Source of the DNA: Paraburkholderia sp. BL9I2N2
Lineage (GTDB): Bacteria; Pseudomonadota; Gammaproteobacteria; Burkholderiales; Burkholderiaceae
Assembly (NCBI RefSeq): GCF_004339745.1
Contig: NZ_SMGP01000002.1
Coordinates: 1,877,970 to 1,941,969, forward strand
Direction of reading: 5' to 3'
DNA: 64,000 bases
Below, piece by piece: positions 56,048-63,667 of the stretch. Under the pieces are notes generated by a model, which saw nothing but the letters and a program-made list of their open reading frames with translations, was not told the DNA's origin and did not search any database. Both the position numbers and the translations under genes were made by a program. Positions within the stretch are counted from its first letter, which is position 1. Every line of letters starts with the position of its first letter.

Positions 56048-57134
56048 GGCTGTGGCCTGCATCCGCCGTTTGCGCGGCGCCTGACTTCGCGGCTTCAGCG
56101 CGATGTGCTTCCAGCGCGGCGAAGTCCTGCTGTGCACGCTGACGCAACATGCGGCGCACCCGCGTCATGCCGACGTCGTGCTGATACAGGAACTCGTGAT
56201 TGCGCGCGTTCGGCGCCATGCTTTCCAGCACGTAGCGGTCTTGCTCCAGCACGGCCCAATGCAGACCTTCCAGGCGATTGCGGTACAGGAAACGCCATGC
56301 GTCGCGTTGCCAGCCCGACACCTTGCGGGTGCGCCAGAAGTAGACCTGACAGTTGTCGCCGTCGACCGGCGTCGCAAAGCCGATGATCCCGAAGTTGCCG
56401 CCCGGGCCGAACTTCTTCTTGTAGGGAATCGCGAGGCGCATCCACAGCGTGCCGGTTTCGCCGAGTTCCACCCAGTCGAAGTTCACGTCGCGCTGGCCGA
56501 CCTTTTCGAACATTAGTCCGGTTTCGGTCTTGCGCACGCGCATGTCGGCCTGCTTGTCGCCTTCGGCCATCGAGTGCGAGGTCGCGTGCAGATACGCGCC
56601 GTGCATCGGGTCCATCACGTTGTCGATCGCGTACTGGTAATTGCACTTCCAGTTCGACATGCACAGGAAGCTCGCGTATTCCTCGCCAACCAGCTCTTCC
56701 GGCAACACCAGCGGCGTCGGTTCCTTGTGCGCTTCGTCGCCGAACCACAGAAAGATCGCGCCGGCATGCTCTTCGACCGGATATGACTTGACGCATTTCT
56801 GGCCTTCCAGCGGGCAGTTCGACACGGCCGGCACTTTGGTGACTTCGCCGCTGCCATCGATTTCAATGCCGTGATACCAGCACGCGACACTGCCGCCGAG
56901 GTTCCAGCCGAGCGACAGACGCGCGCCGCGGTGCGGGCAGCGGTCTTCGAGCGCGTGGACTTTGCCTTCCTTGTCGCGCCACAGCACGATCTGGTCGCCG
57001 AGGCGCGTGATGCCGACTGGCGCGTCGCCGACTTGCCAGCTCGGCGCAACGGGATACCAGTAGTTACGCAGGCCTTTGTCCAGATACGACTGGATCGGGT
57101 CAGCCGCGCCTTGAGTTGTATTGGGGGACGTCAT
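56040..57134 (-). CDS. Rieske oxygenase alpha subunit (alpha-only type)
   Basis: 364 residues. Rieske ligands Cys66, His68 (DRCPHRGA) and Cys85, His88 (CWYHGI) are intact. The mononuclear iron site reads NVMDPMHGAYLHATS, with Asp and two His. There is no small beta-subunit gene anywhere in the operon, so it is probably an alpha3 enzyme like the carbazole- or vanillate-type oxygenases. Ferredoxin and reductase partners are in the same operon. The His-rich C-terminal end (ADAGHSHA) is not conserved in known families. Substrate unknown, probably aromatic. Confidence 0.92.
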   Translation of the reverse strand: MTSPNTTQGAADPIQSYLDKGLRNYWYPVAPSWQVGDAPVGITRLGDQIVLWRDKEGKVHALEDRCPHRGARLSLGWNLGGSVACWYHGIEIDGSGEVTKVPAVSNCPLEGQKCVKSYPVEEHAGAIFLWFGDEAHKEPTPLVLPEELVGEEYASFLCMSNWKCNYQYAIDNVMDPMHGAYLHATSHSMAEGDKQADMRVRKTETGLMFEKVGQRDVNFDWVELGETGTLWMRLAIPYKKKFGPGGNFGIIGFATPVDGDNCQVYFWRTRKVSGWQRDAWRFLYRNRLEGLHWAVLEQDRYVLESMAPNARNHEFLYQHDVGMTRVRRMLRQRAQQDFAALEAHRAEAAKSGAAQTADAGHSHA

Positions 57135-57182
57135 GAAGAGACTCCGGATACGGATGCGATGAACGTGTTCGGGAAAGCGCGC

Positions 57183-57494
57183 TTATTCGGCGAGCAGGCG
57201 GAATTCAGCGGCGAGGCGGTCGGCGTGCCACGTGCTGCCTTCCGGGGTGCGGAAGCCGACGCGGTTCAAACCGTCGACCACTTCCTGCAACTCCACCGCG
57301 CCCGCTTCGAACACTTTCTCGAGCGCATCGCCAAAGTCGTTTTCGTACTGGGTCGGCTCGGCCTTGCGCGTTTGCCAGATGAAGTTCTCGGTCTCGCCCG
57401 GCTTTTCGATCACCCCCTTGCCGGCGACGTTGTTCGGCTGCGGCGCGAGCCACGGCTTCAGGAAGGGATTGAAGTTCACGATTTGCTCTCGCAT
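57183..57494 (-). CDS. Small protein with recombinase-like helix-turn-helix motif
   Basis: 103 residues. The C-terminal half, VVDGLNRVGFRTPEGSTWHADRLAAEF, looks like the helix-turn-helix end of a serine recombinase domain (new residues, gene rearrangement regions with LN..G..TP.G..W). The N-terminal half (FNPFLKPWLAPQPNN) has no known fold. It lies one base after the Rieske ferredoxin gene and 48 before the alpha-subunit gene, in the operon. No recombinase catalytic domain exists, so it may be an assembly factor or small subunit. Function unknown. Confidence 0.75.
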   Translation of the reverse strand: MREQIVNFNPFLKPWLAPQPNNVAGKGVIEKPGETENFIWQTRKAEPTQYENDFGDALEKVFEAGAVELQEVVDGLNRVGFRTPEGSTWHADRLAAEFRLLAE

Positions 57495-57495
57495 G

Positions 57496-57810
57496 TCATT
57501 CCACCTTGATCTGGATTTCTTCGCCGGCGAGGCGCACCGAGTACATCTTCAGGTCGCGGCCACCGGGCTCTTTCAAGCATTTGCCGGTCGGGATATGGAA
57601 CACGGCCTCGTGCAGCGGGCACTCGACGGTGTCGCCGTCGACAAAGCCCTGCGTCAGCAACGCGTACGCATGGGGGCAGACGTTTTCCAGCGCGTACAGC
57701 GCATCGCCCACCTTGTAGATGCCGATCTCCGTGCCGTCGAGCTTGAACTCGAGCGGCGCGTCATCGGACAGGTCGCCGGCATGGCCGGCGCAGCGCCATT
57801 GTTCAGTCAT
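57496..57810 (-). CDS. Rieske [2Fe-2S] ferredoxin
   Basis: 104 residues, the length of BphA3/CarAc-type ferredoxins. The cluster ligands are Cys45, His47 (NVCPHAYALL) and Cys64, His67 (ECPLHEAVFH). It is the first gene of the operon and carries electrons from the reductase at 45818 to the oxygenase at 56040. AGGAGAAGG precedes ATG 57810. Confidence 0.94.
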   Translation of the reverse strand: MTEQWRCAGHAGDLSDDAPLEFKLDGTEIGIYKVGDALYALENVCPHAYALLTQGFVDGDTVECPLHEAVFHIPTGKCLKEPGGRDLKMYSVRLAGEEIQIKVE

Positions 57811-57833
57811 TTCTCGCCTTCTCCTGAAGCCTT

Positions 57834-57867
57834 ATGTTCCATACAAGGAACATCAGTTCGTGTATGG
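57834..57867. promoter_or_regulatory. Nested inverted repeats, probable IclR operator
   Basis: Two overlapping perfect repeats share this segment: ATGTTCC-ATACAA-GGAACAT (57834-57853) and CCATACA with TGTATGG 15 bases away (57839-57867). The second covers the expected start point of the operon transcript; the first lies just downstream of it. The GGAACAT half recurs at 58133-58139 upstream of the porin gene. Confidence 0.6.
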
Positions 57868-58103
57868 ATAATTATAGGAGCGGCTTCGGCCAGAGAAAAT
57901 AAAAATCTGGACTGGTAGGGGAAAACACCGAGTGTGGCGCTCTTAACACAGCATCGCGTGAGGTGGCGCGAATGGCTACGACACTCGCCGAGCAGTGCAG
58001 GGCTTGGGTTTGAGCCAAATCTTCCGATGAACCCGGCCACCCTTATGCGGGTTTGTACGGGGTCCGAAAATTTATTTTGACTACTCTCAGACTCACTATA
58101 ATT

Positions 58104-58139
58104 TTCCATAGGCGATACAAACGCCCATAGGTGGAACAT
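58104..58139. promoter_or_regulatory. Second IclR-type site upstream of the porin gene
   Basis: TTCCATA and GGAACAT, the same end motifs as at 57837-57853, bracket a longer insert that contains GGCG-ATACAAA-CGCC and two CCATAGG copies 19 bases apart. It lies just after the porin -10 candidate. Confidence 0.4.
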
Positions 58140-58251
58140 AAAGCGTAGCAGTTTTGGCGCATAAACCCCAGAGCTGCATTCAACCCAAAGCAAGGATCAG
58201 GGACGACGAATCCGGCGAGAGCTATCCGTCGTGTGATCAGGAGAACCAACG

Positions 58252-59325
58252 GTGAAGCACATCATTGCGGCCGGCTTGACGGCAATCTGCGCAACGACAG
58301 GCGCATGGGCGCAGAGCAGTGTGACGCTATACGGCAGCCTGGATGCCGGTGTCGCGTATATCAGCAATGTAGGCGGCCATTCGAAGTGGATGGAAGAACA
58401 GGGCAACATGCAGCCTGACCGCTGGGGCCTGAAGGGCGTGGAAGATCTGGGCGGCGGCCTGAAAGCAGTCTTCCAGTTGGAAAACGGCTTCTATACGAAC
58501 ACCGGCGCGTTCGCTAAACCCGGCGTGCTGTTCAATCGCCAGGCGTTTGTCGGCCTGAGTTCGGACACGATCGGCACGGTGACGCTCGGTCATCAGACGC
58601 CGTTCAGCTTCGACGTGTTGGGTCCGCTGAGCACGGCTTATCTGGCGGCCAGCTGGTACGCGTTCCACCCGGGCAATATCGACGAACTCGCCGACACGGG
58701 CGTGGTGCCGTTCGACAATTCGGTGAAATTCCGCTCGGCGAGTTTCAGCGGCTTCCAGGTTGGCGCGATGATGGGTCTCGGCAACACGACCAACTTCTCG
58801 ACCGGCAAGACCTTGAGCTTCGCGCTTAGCTATGCGAACGGTCCGTTCAAGGCCGGCGCGACGTATGCGAACGAGCACAATCGCACACCGTCGATCGTCA
58901 CGACGGGCATCACCAACTTCCAGGGCGTGCCTGCGGCCAACTACACCGCGGACAAGGTCGAAAATATGGGCGCGGGCGCGTCATACCAGTTCGGCAAGCT
59001 GCTGGTGCACGGTCTGTACACGCGCGTGAAGCTGGAGTCGGGCGGACACTCGGACACGTATCAGAGCTACGACGTCGGCGCGAATTATCAGTTCACGCCC
59101 TTCAACAGCGTGGCCGGCGGCGCTGCCACGACGACATTGGCGGGGCATCGCTGGACGCAGTTCGAGATCGGCGATATCTATTCGCTGTCGAAATCGACGC
59201 AGTTGTATGTGAATGCGCTGTACGAGCGCGCCGGCTCGAATACGGATGCGGCGTTCTTTACGGCGGGTGTGTCGAGTGGACGGAACCAGACGATCATTCT
59301 GACCGGCATCCATCACTCGTTCTGA
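58252..59325 (+). CDS. Gram-negative general porin
   Basis: 357 residues. A 20-residue signal peptide (MKHIIAAGLTAICATTGAWA) is followed by QSSVTLYGSLDAGVAYISN, the family N-terminus, and a 16-stranded-type barrel with PEFR-like loops (RWGLKGVEDLGGGLKAVFQLENGF) ending in Phe (LTGIHHSF). The start is GTG 58252 with AGGAG nine bases upstream. It is divergent from the Rieske operon and probably admits the substrate of that pathway across the outer membrane, which is an inference from the shared control sites. Confidence 0.95.
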   Translation: MKHIIAAGLTAICATTGAWAQSSVTLYGSLDAGVAYISNVGGHSKWMEEQGNMQPDRWGLKGVEDLGGGLKAVFQLENGFYTNTGAFAKPGVLFNRQAFVGLSSDTIGTVTLGHQTPFSFDVLGPLSTAYLAASWYAFHPGNIDELADTGVVPFDNSVKFRSASFSGFQVGAMMGLGNTTNFSTGKTLSFALSYANGPFKAGATYANEHNRTPSIVTTGITNFQGVPAANYTADKVENMGAGASYQFGKLLVHGLYTRVKLESGGHSDTYQSYDVGANYQFTPFNSVAGGAATTTLAGHRWTQFEIGDIYSLSKSTQLYVNALYERAGSNTDAAFFTAGVSSGRNQTIILTGIHHSF

Positions 59326-59356
59326 GGTTCTGCTGAAACCGCGATGCGGAGCATGC

Positions 59357-59382
59357 AGTCCGGCCGCAATCGCAGCCGGACT
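59357..59382. terminator. Hairpin between convergent porin and IclR genes
   Basis: AGTCCGGC and GCCGGACT form a perfect 8-base stem with a 10-base loop, 31 bases after the porin stop. No T run follows, so it may act in both directions or with a factor. Confidence 0.5.
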
Positions 59383-59415
59383 AGCGCTGAAGTGAATGCG
59401 GAAGTAGAGGCGGAA

Positions 59416-60387
59416 TCAACCGGCCGCCACCGACTTGCGGCGAGCCTGAACCGCGGTCGGATCATCCGGGCGCGGCCGGTAGCTGAGTCGCTCGGACAGT
59501 TCGAGCGCCGCCTGGCAAACCGCGATGATGAGCGGCTCGCGCTCTTCGGCTTCGCCGATATCCGAACGCGGAATCGTCACGGTCAACGCCGCTGCGATCT
59601 TGCCGCTCTGCTCGCGCACCGGCGCGCTCACCACCGAAATACCTCGCTCGAATGACGCTTCGCTCACCGCATAACCGAGCGCCGCGCTCTCGCGCACTCT
59701 TTCGTACAGTTCTTCGACGGTGGCCGGCGTGCGCTCGGTGAAACGTTCCAGTTGCGGCTCCGGATACAACTGACGCAACTCCTCAAAGCTCAGATCGCCC
59801 ATCAATACCTGGCCGTGCACCGTCGCATGCGCCGGCAAACGCGTGCCGACATGCACCTTCACCGAACTGAACATCGGCGCATGGGTTTGCGCCTTGGCAA
59901 CGAACACCACGTCGCGCTGATCGCGGATCAGCAGATGCGTGCTCAGACCCGTGGCGTCGCGCAGGCGTTCGAGAATCGGCGTGCCGACATCGGTCAATTC
60001 GAGCGAACTCAGATATTCGAAACCAAGCCTCAACACCGCGACGCTCAGGCGGAAATAGCGGTCGCCGTTGACGCGCTCGAGAAAACCGAGCGCTTCGAGC
60101 GTCTGCAATAAACGGAACGTGGTGGTGCGCGGAATGCCAATGCGCTTCGACAATTCGGGCGCGCCGAGCACCGGCTCACGCGCGCTGAATTCCGCCAGAA
60201 TGCGCAGGCCGCGCTCGAGGCCCGGCACGAGATAAGTCGATCCGCCGGCGCTCTCTTCGTCGGTGGAATCCGGGGACTCGGCGTCGTTCACCTGGCGCGG
60301 CGGCAACGCGTCCTGCGAAATCGAGGCGGCCGCACCGCGTGGCTTTGCGTGCTTGCGTCCCACTCCTGTCTGCTCTTCTTTTGCCAT
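59416..60387 (-). CDS. IclR-family regulator, paralogue of the operon regulator
   Basis: 323 residues. HTH domain VPGLERGLRILAEFS...LSKRIGIPRTTTFRLLQTLE at about 53-110, effector domain with VHVGTRLPAHATVHGQVLMG and FERGISVVSAPVREQSG. Whole blocks match the IclR protein at 52882-53787, so the two arose by duplication. Its first 50 residues are a Lys/Asp-rich extension without known fold. It converges on the porin gene and may respond to a pathway compound. Confidence 0.92.
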   Translation of the reverse strand: MAKEEQTGVGRKHAKPRGAAASISQDALPPRQVNDAESPDSTDEESAGGSTYLVPGLERGLRILAEFSAREPVLGAPELSKRIGIPRTTTFRLLQTLEALGFLERVNGDRYFRLSVAVLRLGFEYLSSLELTDVGTPILERLRDATGLSTHLLIRDQRDVVFVAKAQTHAPMFSSVKVHVGTRLPAHATVHGQVLMGDLSFEELRQLYPEPQLERFTERTPATVEELYERVRESAALGYAVSEASFERGISVVSAPVREQSGKIAAALTVTIPRSDIGEAEEREPLIIAVCQAALELSERLSYRPRPDDPTAVQARRKSVAAG

Positions 60388-60689
60388 CTTGGCTGCCGTT
60401 TCTGCTGTTCATCAAGGTCAGATCAGCATGATAGCGCGTGGCGCGCGCCGCCCTCACCGCCTTCGCTATTTCTTGCACGACGCCGTGGCCGCAAGCCGTG
60501 CGATCGTCAACCAACGCGACACGCGCGCGCTATGCCGGGTCGTGCGCCGGGTCGTGGGCCGGGTCGTGGTTAACCATGCCATTTGCCGCACCGCCACCAT
60601 TTCGTGCGGTGCTATGCTTTGAAGCGGTCCATTGCGCGAGGTCTCGCTGCCGCGCATTCGCTCCGCCCAGGCGTCCGGAGGCCATGCTC
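60388..60689. other. Intergenic region with 12-base tandem repeats
   Basis: 302 bases between the divergent IclR and small-protein genes. Besides the three repeat copies at 60534-60569 I see no gene or clear promoter. Confidence 0.5.
60534..60569. repeat. Three tandem copies of a 12-base unit
   Basis: GCCGGGTCGTGC is followed by two copies of GCCGGGTCGTGG without a gap. The first copy differs at the last base only. It lies in the gap between genes and its function is unknown. Confidence 0.85.
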
Positions 60690-60977
60690 ATGTCCGATTC
60701 CATTCAGATTCAGGTTGCCGACTCGCACCTTTATCCGGGCTGCGCGGTGCGCATCGCGCACTTGCCCGAGCCGGCCCGGGGGGCAGCCGCCGTCGTCGAA
60801 TTCGCGGATGGTTCGGGCGCCAACGCCACGTGCCACCGCCGAGCGCTCGACGAACTCGAATTGATGGTCGATCGCTATGCCACGCAAAAGCGTCACCCAG
60901 TCGATACGCGGCATTGGCTCCTGCTTGCCGTCGACGCCACGCATAACAGTTGGCGCGTGAAGCGCCGGCTGCCTTAG
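60690..60977 (+). CDS. Small hypothetical protein
   Basis: 95 residues, soluble, mixed alpha/beta, with no recognised family. The sequence SIQIQVADSHLYPGCAVRIAHL and HPVDTRHWLLLAVDATHNSWRVKRRLP has no catalytic motif. I chose ATG 60690 because GGAGG lies eight bases upstream; the ATG at 60684 is too close to that site. Function unknown. Confidence 0.65.
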   Translation: MSDSIQIQVADSHLYPGCAVRIAHLPEPARGAAAVVEFADGSGANATCHRRALDELELMVDRYATQKRHPVDTRHWLLLAVDATHNSWRVKRRLP

Positions 60978-61075
60978 TCTGCCTCTTTCGCCGCTTCGAA
61001 TCCGCAACCGGTGCCGCGCGCACGCCGCCCCGAGCGGCGCTCTAGTGCCCGTCACAGCCACTTCGGAACCTACCG

Positions 61076-62770
61076 ATGACCGATCACGACTCCACTCTGC
61101 CGCCGAACGCCGACAACGCCGATAACGCCCCCGACGACCCCGACCGCCGCCGAGTCCTGACCGGCCTGGCAGCGGTCGGTATCGGACTGGCGCTGACGGG
61201 CTGCAAAACCGACCAAAGCATGTCGAGCACTGGCGCGCAGCGCAGCGCCGCCGACTTGCGGCTCGACGCCGCGCTTCACGATCAGGTCAAGCACATCGTA
61301 GTGATCTACGCGGAGAACCGCAGCTTCGCGAACCTGTACGGCAATTTCCCCGGCGTCCAGCATCCGCTCGATGCCGTGAGCGCCGAGCGCTATCTGCAAC
61401 TCGACCGCGACGGCAAAACGCCGCTGCCGCGCTTGCCTGCCATCTGGGGCGGCCTCGTGCCGCAAGCCCAGGAAGTGGACGGCAAGCGCTACATGATCGG
61501 CCAGAAGGATATCGTCAACCTGCATAACCGCCCGTTCCATATCGCCGACGCGCAGGGCGCGCCGCTGCCGACCGGCGTGATCACACGCGATCTGGTGCAC
61601 CGCTTCTATCAGAACCAGATGCAGATCAATGCCGGCCGCAACAACCAGTTCGCCGCATGGGGAGATTCCGGCGGCCTGGTGATGGGGCACTACCGCAATT
61701 CCGCCGACACGCTGCGTCTGTGGAATCTCGCGCAGCAGTACACGCTGTGCGACAACTTCTTCATGGCCGCCTTCGGCGGCTCGTGGCTGAACCACATCTT
61801 TCTGATCTCGGCGCAAGCGCCGTTCTATCCCGACATCCAGAACAGCCCGGCGAAGAAGATGGTGTCGGTGGTCGACGGCGACGATCCGACCGGTACGCGG
61901 TTGAAGCAGTCGGAAGAGTCGCCCGCCTCCGCACTCGACGGCCCGCCGAAATTCGTCAACGACGGCGCGTTCACCGCCGACGGCTACGCCGTCAACACCA
62001 TGGCGCCGCCGTATCAGCCGAGCAACGTGCGGCCGGCCGAAGGCGGCAATCCGGCCTTCGCGGACCTGTCGAATCCGCGCGTGCTGCCGCCGCAGAATTA
62101 CGCGACGATCGGCGACCGTCTAACGGACAAGGGTGTCGACTGGGCGTGGTACAGCGGCGCCTGGCAGTACGCGTTGGAGCATCAGGATACGGGCGCGGTG
62201 CCCGACTTCCAGTATCACCACCAGCCGTTCAACTACTTCACCAACTACGCGCCGGGCACGGCGGCACGGCGCAAGTATCTCCGCGATGGTGGCCTCGGCA
62301 ACGACGCGTCGACCAACCATCTGATCGCGGATATCGATGCAGGACGCTTACCGGCAGTCGCGTTCTACAAGCCGCAAGGCGATCTGAACATGCACGCGGG
62401 TTACGCGGACGTCGAGTCGGGCGACCGCCACATCGCGACGGTGATCGAGCATATCCAACGCGGGCCGCAGTGGGCGAACACGGTCGTGATCGTCACCGTC
62501 GACGAGAACGGCGGCTGGTGGGACCACGTGTCGCCGCCGAAGGGCGATCGCTGGGGTCCGGGCTCGCGGATTCCCGCGCTGGTGATATCGCCGCTGGCGA
62601 AGAAGGGTTACGTCGATCACACGGTGTACGACACCAATTCGATTCTTCGACTGATCCGCCGTGTGCACGGCCTCGCGCCGCTCGACGGTGTGGTGGCGCG
62701 CGATCGCGCATTCGCGAGCAATGGGCTCGCGCCGCTGGGCGATTTGACAGCGCCGTTGGATCTGGCTTGA
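61076..62770 (+). CDS. AcpA-like acid phosphatase/phosphoesterase
   Basis: 564 residues, same superfamily as the phospholipase C at 18924. The N-terminus has a twin-arginine-like DPDRRRVLTGL and a lipobox-like LTGC (Cys43). The catalytic region starts HIVVIYAENRSFANLYG, with FFMAAFGGSWLNHIFLISAQ and the C-terminal metal site TVDENGGWWDHVSPP. AcpA-type enzymes hydrolyse phosphomonoesters in the periplasm or outside the cell. It is 98 bases downstream of the small-protein gene and converges on a broken gene. Confidence 0.92.
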   Translation: MTDHDSTLPPNADNADNAPDDPDRRRVLTGLAAVGIGLALTGCKTDQSMSSTGAQRSAADLRLDAALHDQVKHIVVIYAENRSFANLYGNFPGVQHPLDAVSAERYLQLDRDGKTPLPRLPAIWGGLVPQAQEVDGKRYMIGQKDIVNLHNRPFHIADAQGAPLPTGVITRDLVHRFYQNQMQINAGRNNQFAAWGDSGGLVMGHYRNSADTLRLWNLAQQYTLCDNFFMAAFGGSWLNHIFLISAQAPFYPDIQNSPAKKMVSVVDGDDPTGTRLKQSEESPASALDGPPKFVNDGAFTADGYAVNTMAPPYQPSNVRPAEGGNPAFADLSNPRVLPPQNYATIGDRLTDKGVDWAWYSGAWQYALEHQDTGAVPDFQYHHQPFNYFTNYAPGTAARRKYLRDGGLGNDASTNHLIADIDAGRLPAVAFYKPQGDLNMHAGYADVESGDRHIATVIEHIQRGPQWANTVVIVTVDENGGWWDHVSPPKGDRWGPGSRIPALVISPLAKKGYVDHTVYDTNSILRLIRRVHGLAPLDGVVARDRAFASNGLAPLGDLTAPLDLA

Positions 62771-62792
62771 AGGTTCGAGAGTTCGTGAGAGT

Positions 62793-62825
62793 TGAAACGC
62801 CTGCGGCCGCGCCGCCGGCGTTTCA
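62793..62825. terminator. Hairpin between convergent genes
   Basis: TGAAACGCC and GGCGTTTCA form a perfect 9-base stem around a GC-rich 15-base loop, 22 bases after the AcpA stop and just before the end of the opposing gene. It may serve both genes. Confidence 0.6.
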
Positions 62826-62832
62826 GCACAAA

Positions 62833-63508
62833 CTACTGCGCGACGCCATGCAGCTTGGCGATCACCGCATCTGAAATCTGCTGCGCCGTCTTCTTGATCG
62901 TCTTCTTCTCGTCACCGCTCGCCATCACGAACTTGGCGGCGATCACGTACGGATTCAGTTTGATGACCGCGCCCGGCATGCCCTTGCTGTCGGCTTCGTC
63001 GACGGCCTGATACAGCGGCGGCAAATCAGGTGCCCCGAGACTATCGCACGACACCGCCACCTGGATGTCGTTCTGGCCCGCGCCGAAAACCCACCATGGC
63101 ACGCCTGAGGCGATTGCCATCATCAACGCTCAGAAACACGCCGCGCACTTGCCAACCGACAGCCGGCAACGGCTGACCCGGCGCACTGCGGCGCGCATCG
63201 ACACCAGCCTTCTTCAGATCGTCCGTCAGCGCGTCCGCCATTTCGTCCACGATGTGTTTGGCGTGGTCCTGAGGATTTTTGTCCTGCCCCATCGGTCCCG
63301 GTCCGCTCGGCAGCAAACCGCGCAGGCGGCGCGCGCGTTGGCCCGGTCCGCTGTCCGGCGTCACGTTCGCCACGTCCAGATCGAAGTCGGCTACATAGAC
63401 GATCGGCACCGGCGCGGCGAACGGTGCGCTGTCCGCCGCGGCGCTGACGGCGGCCACCGCGCTCAGGCATCCCGCGATCACCGTGCATTGCAGAAATCGA
63501 CTCAGCAT
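62833..63508 (-). pseudogene. DUF4410-like exported protein gene, broken by a frameshift
   Basis: Reading from ATG 63508, a signal peptide (about 1-24, ending VSAAADS) and a mature domain (VPIVYVADFDLDVANVTPD, HIVDEMADALTDDLKKAG, WQVRGVFLSVDDGNRLRRAMVGF) lead into an unrelated frame near 63085. The proper continuation, GAGQNDIQVAVSCDSLG to the stop at 62833, is in the next frame. One extra C (G on the plus strand near 63085) in the junction CATGGTGGGTTTTCGGCG explains it. Both halves together give about 225 residues with the shape of DUF4410. It could be a recent mutation or a sequencing error. Confidence 0.75.
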
Positions 63509-63667
63509 GGCATGCCTCCGCGAACGTCAACAGGACGCGGCTATCGTACAACCGTACGCATCGGGCGTCCGTTTTTTCGTGCCTGATCGTCATACGTTTT
63601 GCCTTGCATAACACGCTTTGCGGCGTAGACTGGTAAAGCCAACTTCGCACTTTGTACGGAACCCGCC

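Larger units (their letters stand above)
57811..58251. promoter_or_regulatory. Divergent control region of the Rieske operon and porin gene
   Basis: 441 bases, clearly less GC-rich in parts. It has a TATAAT on the minus strand at 57871-57876 that fits the operon promoter and a TATAAT on the plus strand at 58097-58102 for the porin; neither has a strong -35, as expected for regulated promoters. Inverted repeats (57834-57853 and 57839-57867) and a repeated half-site in front of the porin suggest IclR control. No gene is seen. Confidence 0.6.

Noticed and set aside
58077..58102. TTGACT with TATAAT as a full promoter for the porin
   Set aside because: The spacer is 14 bases, too short for a normal sigma-70 promoter; only the TATAAT is kept as a candidate.
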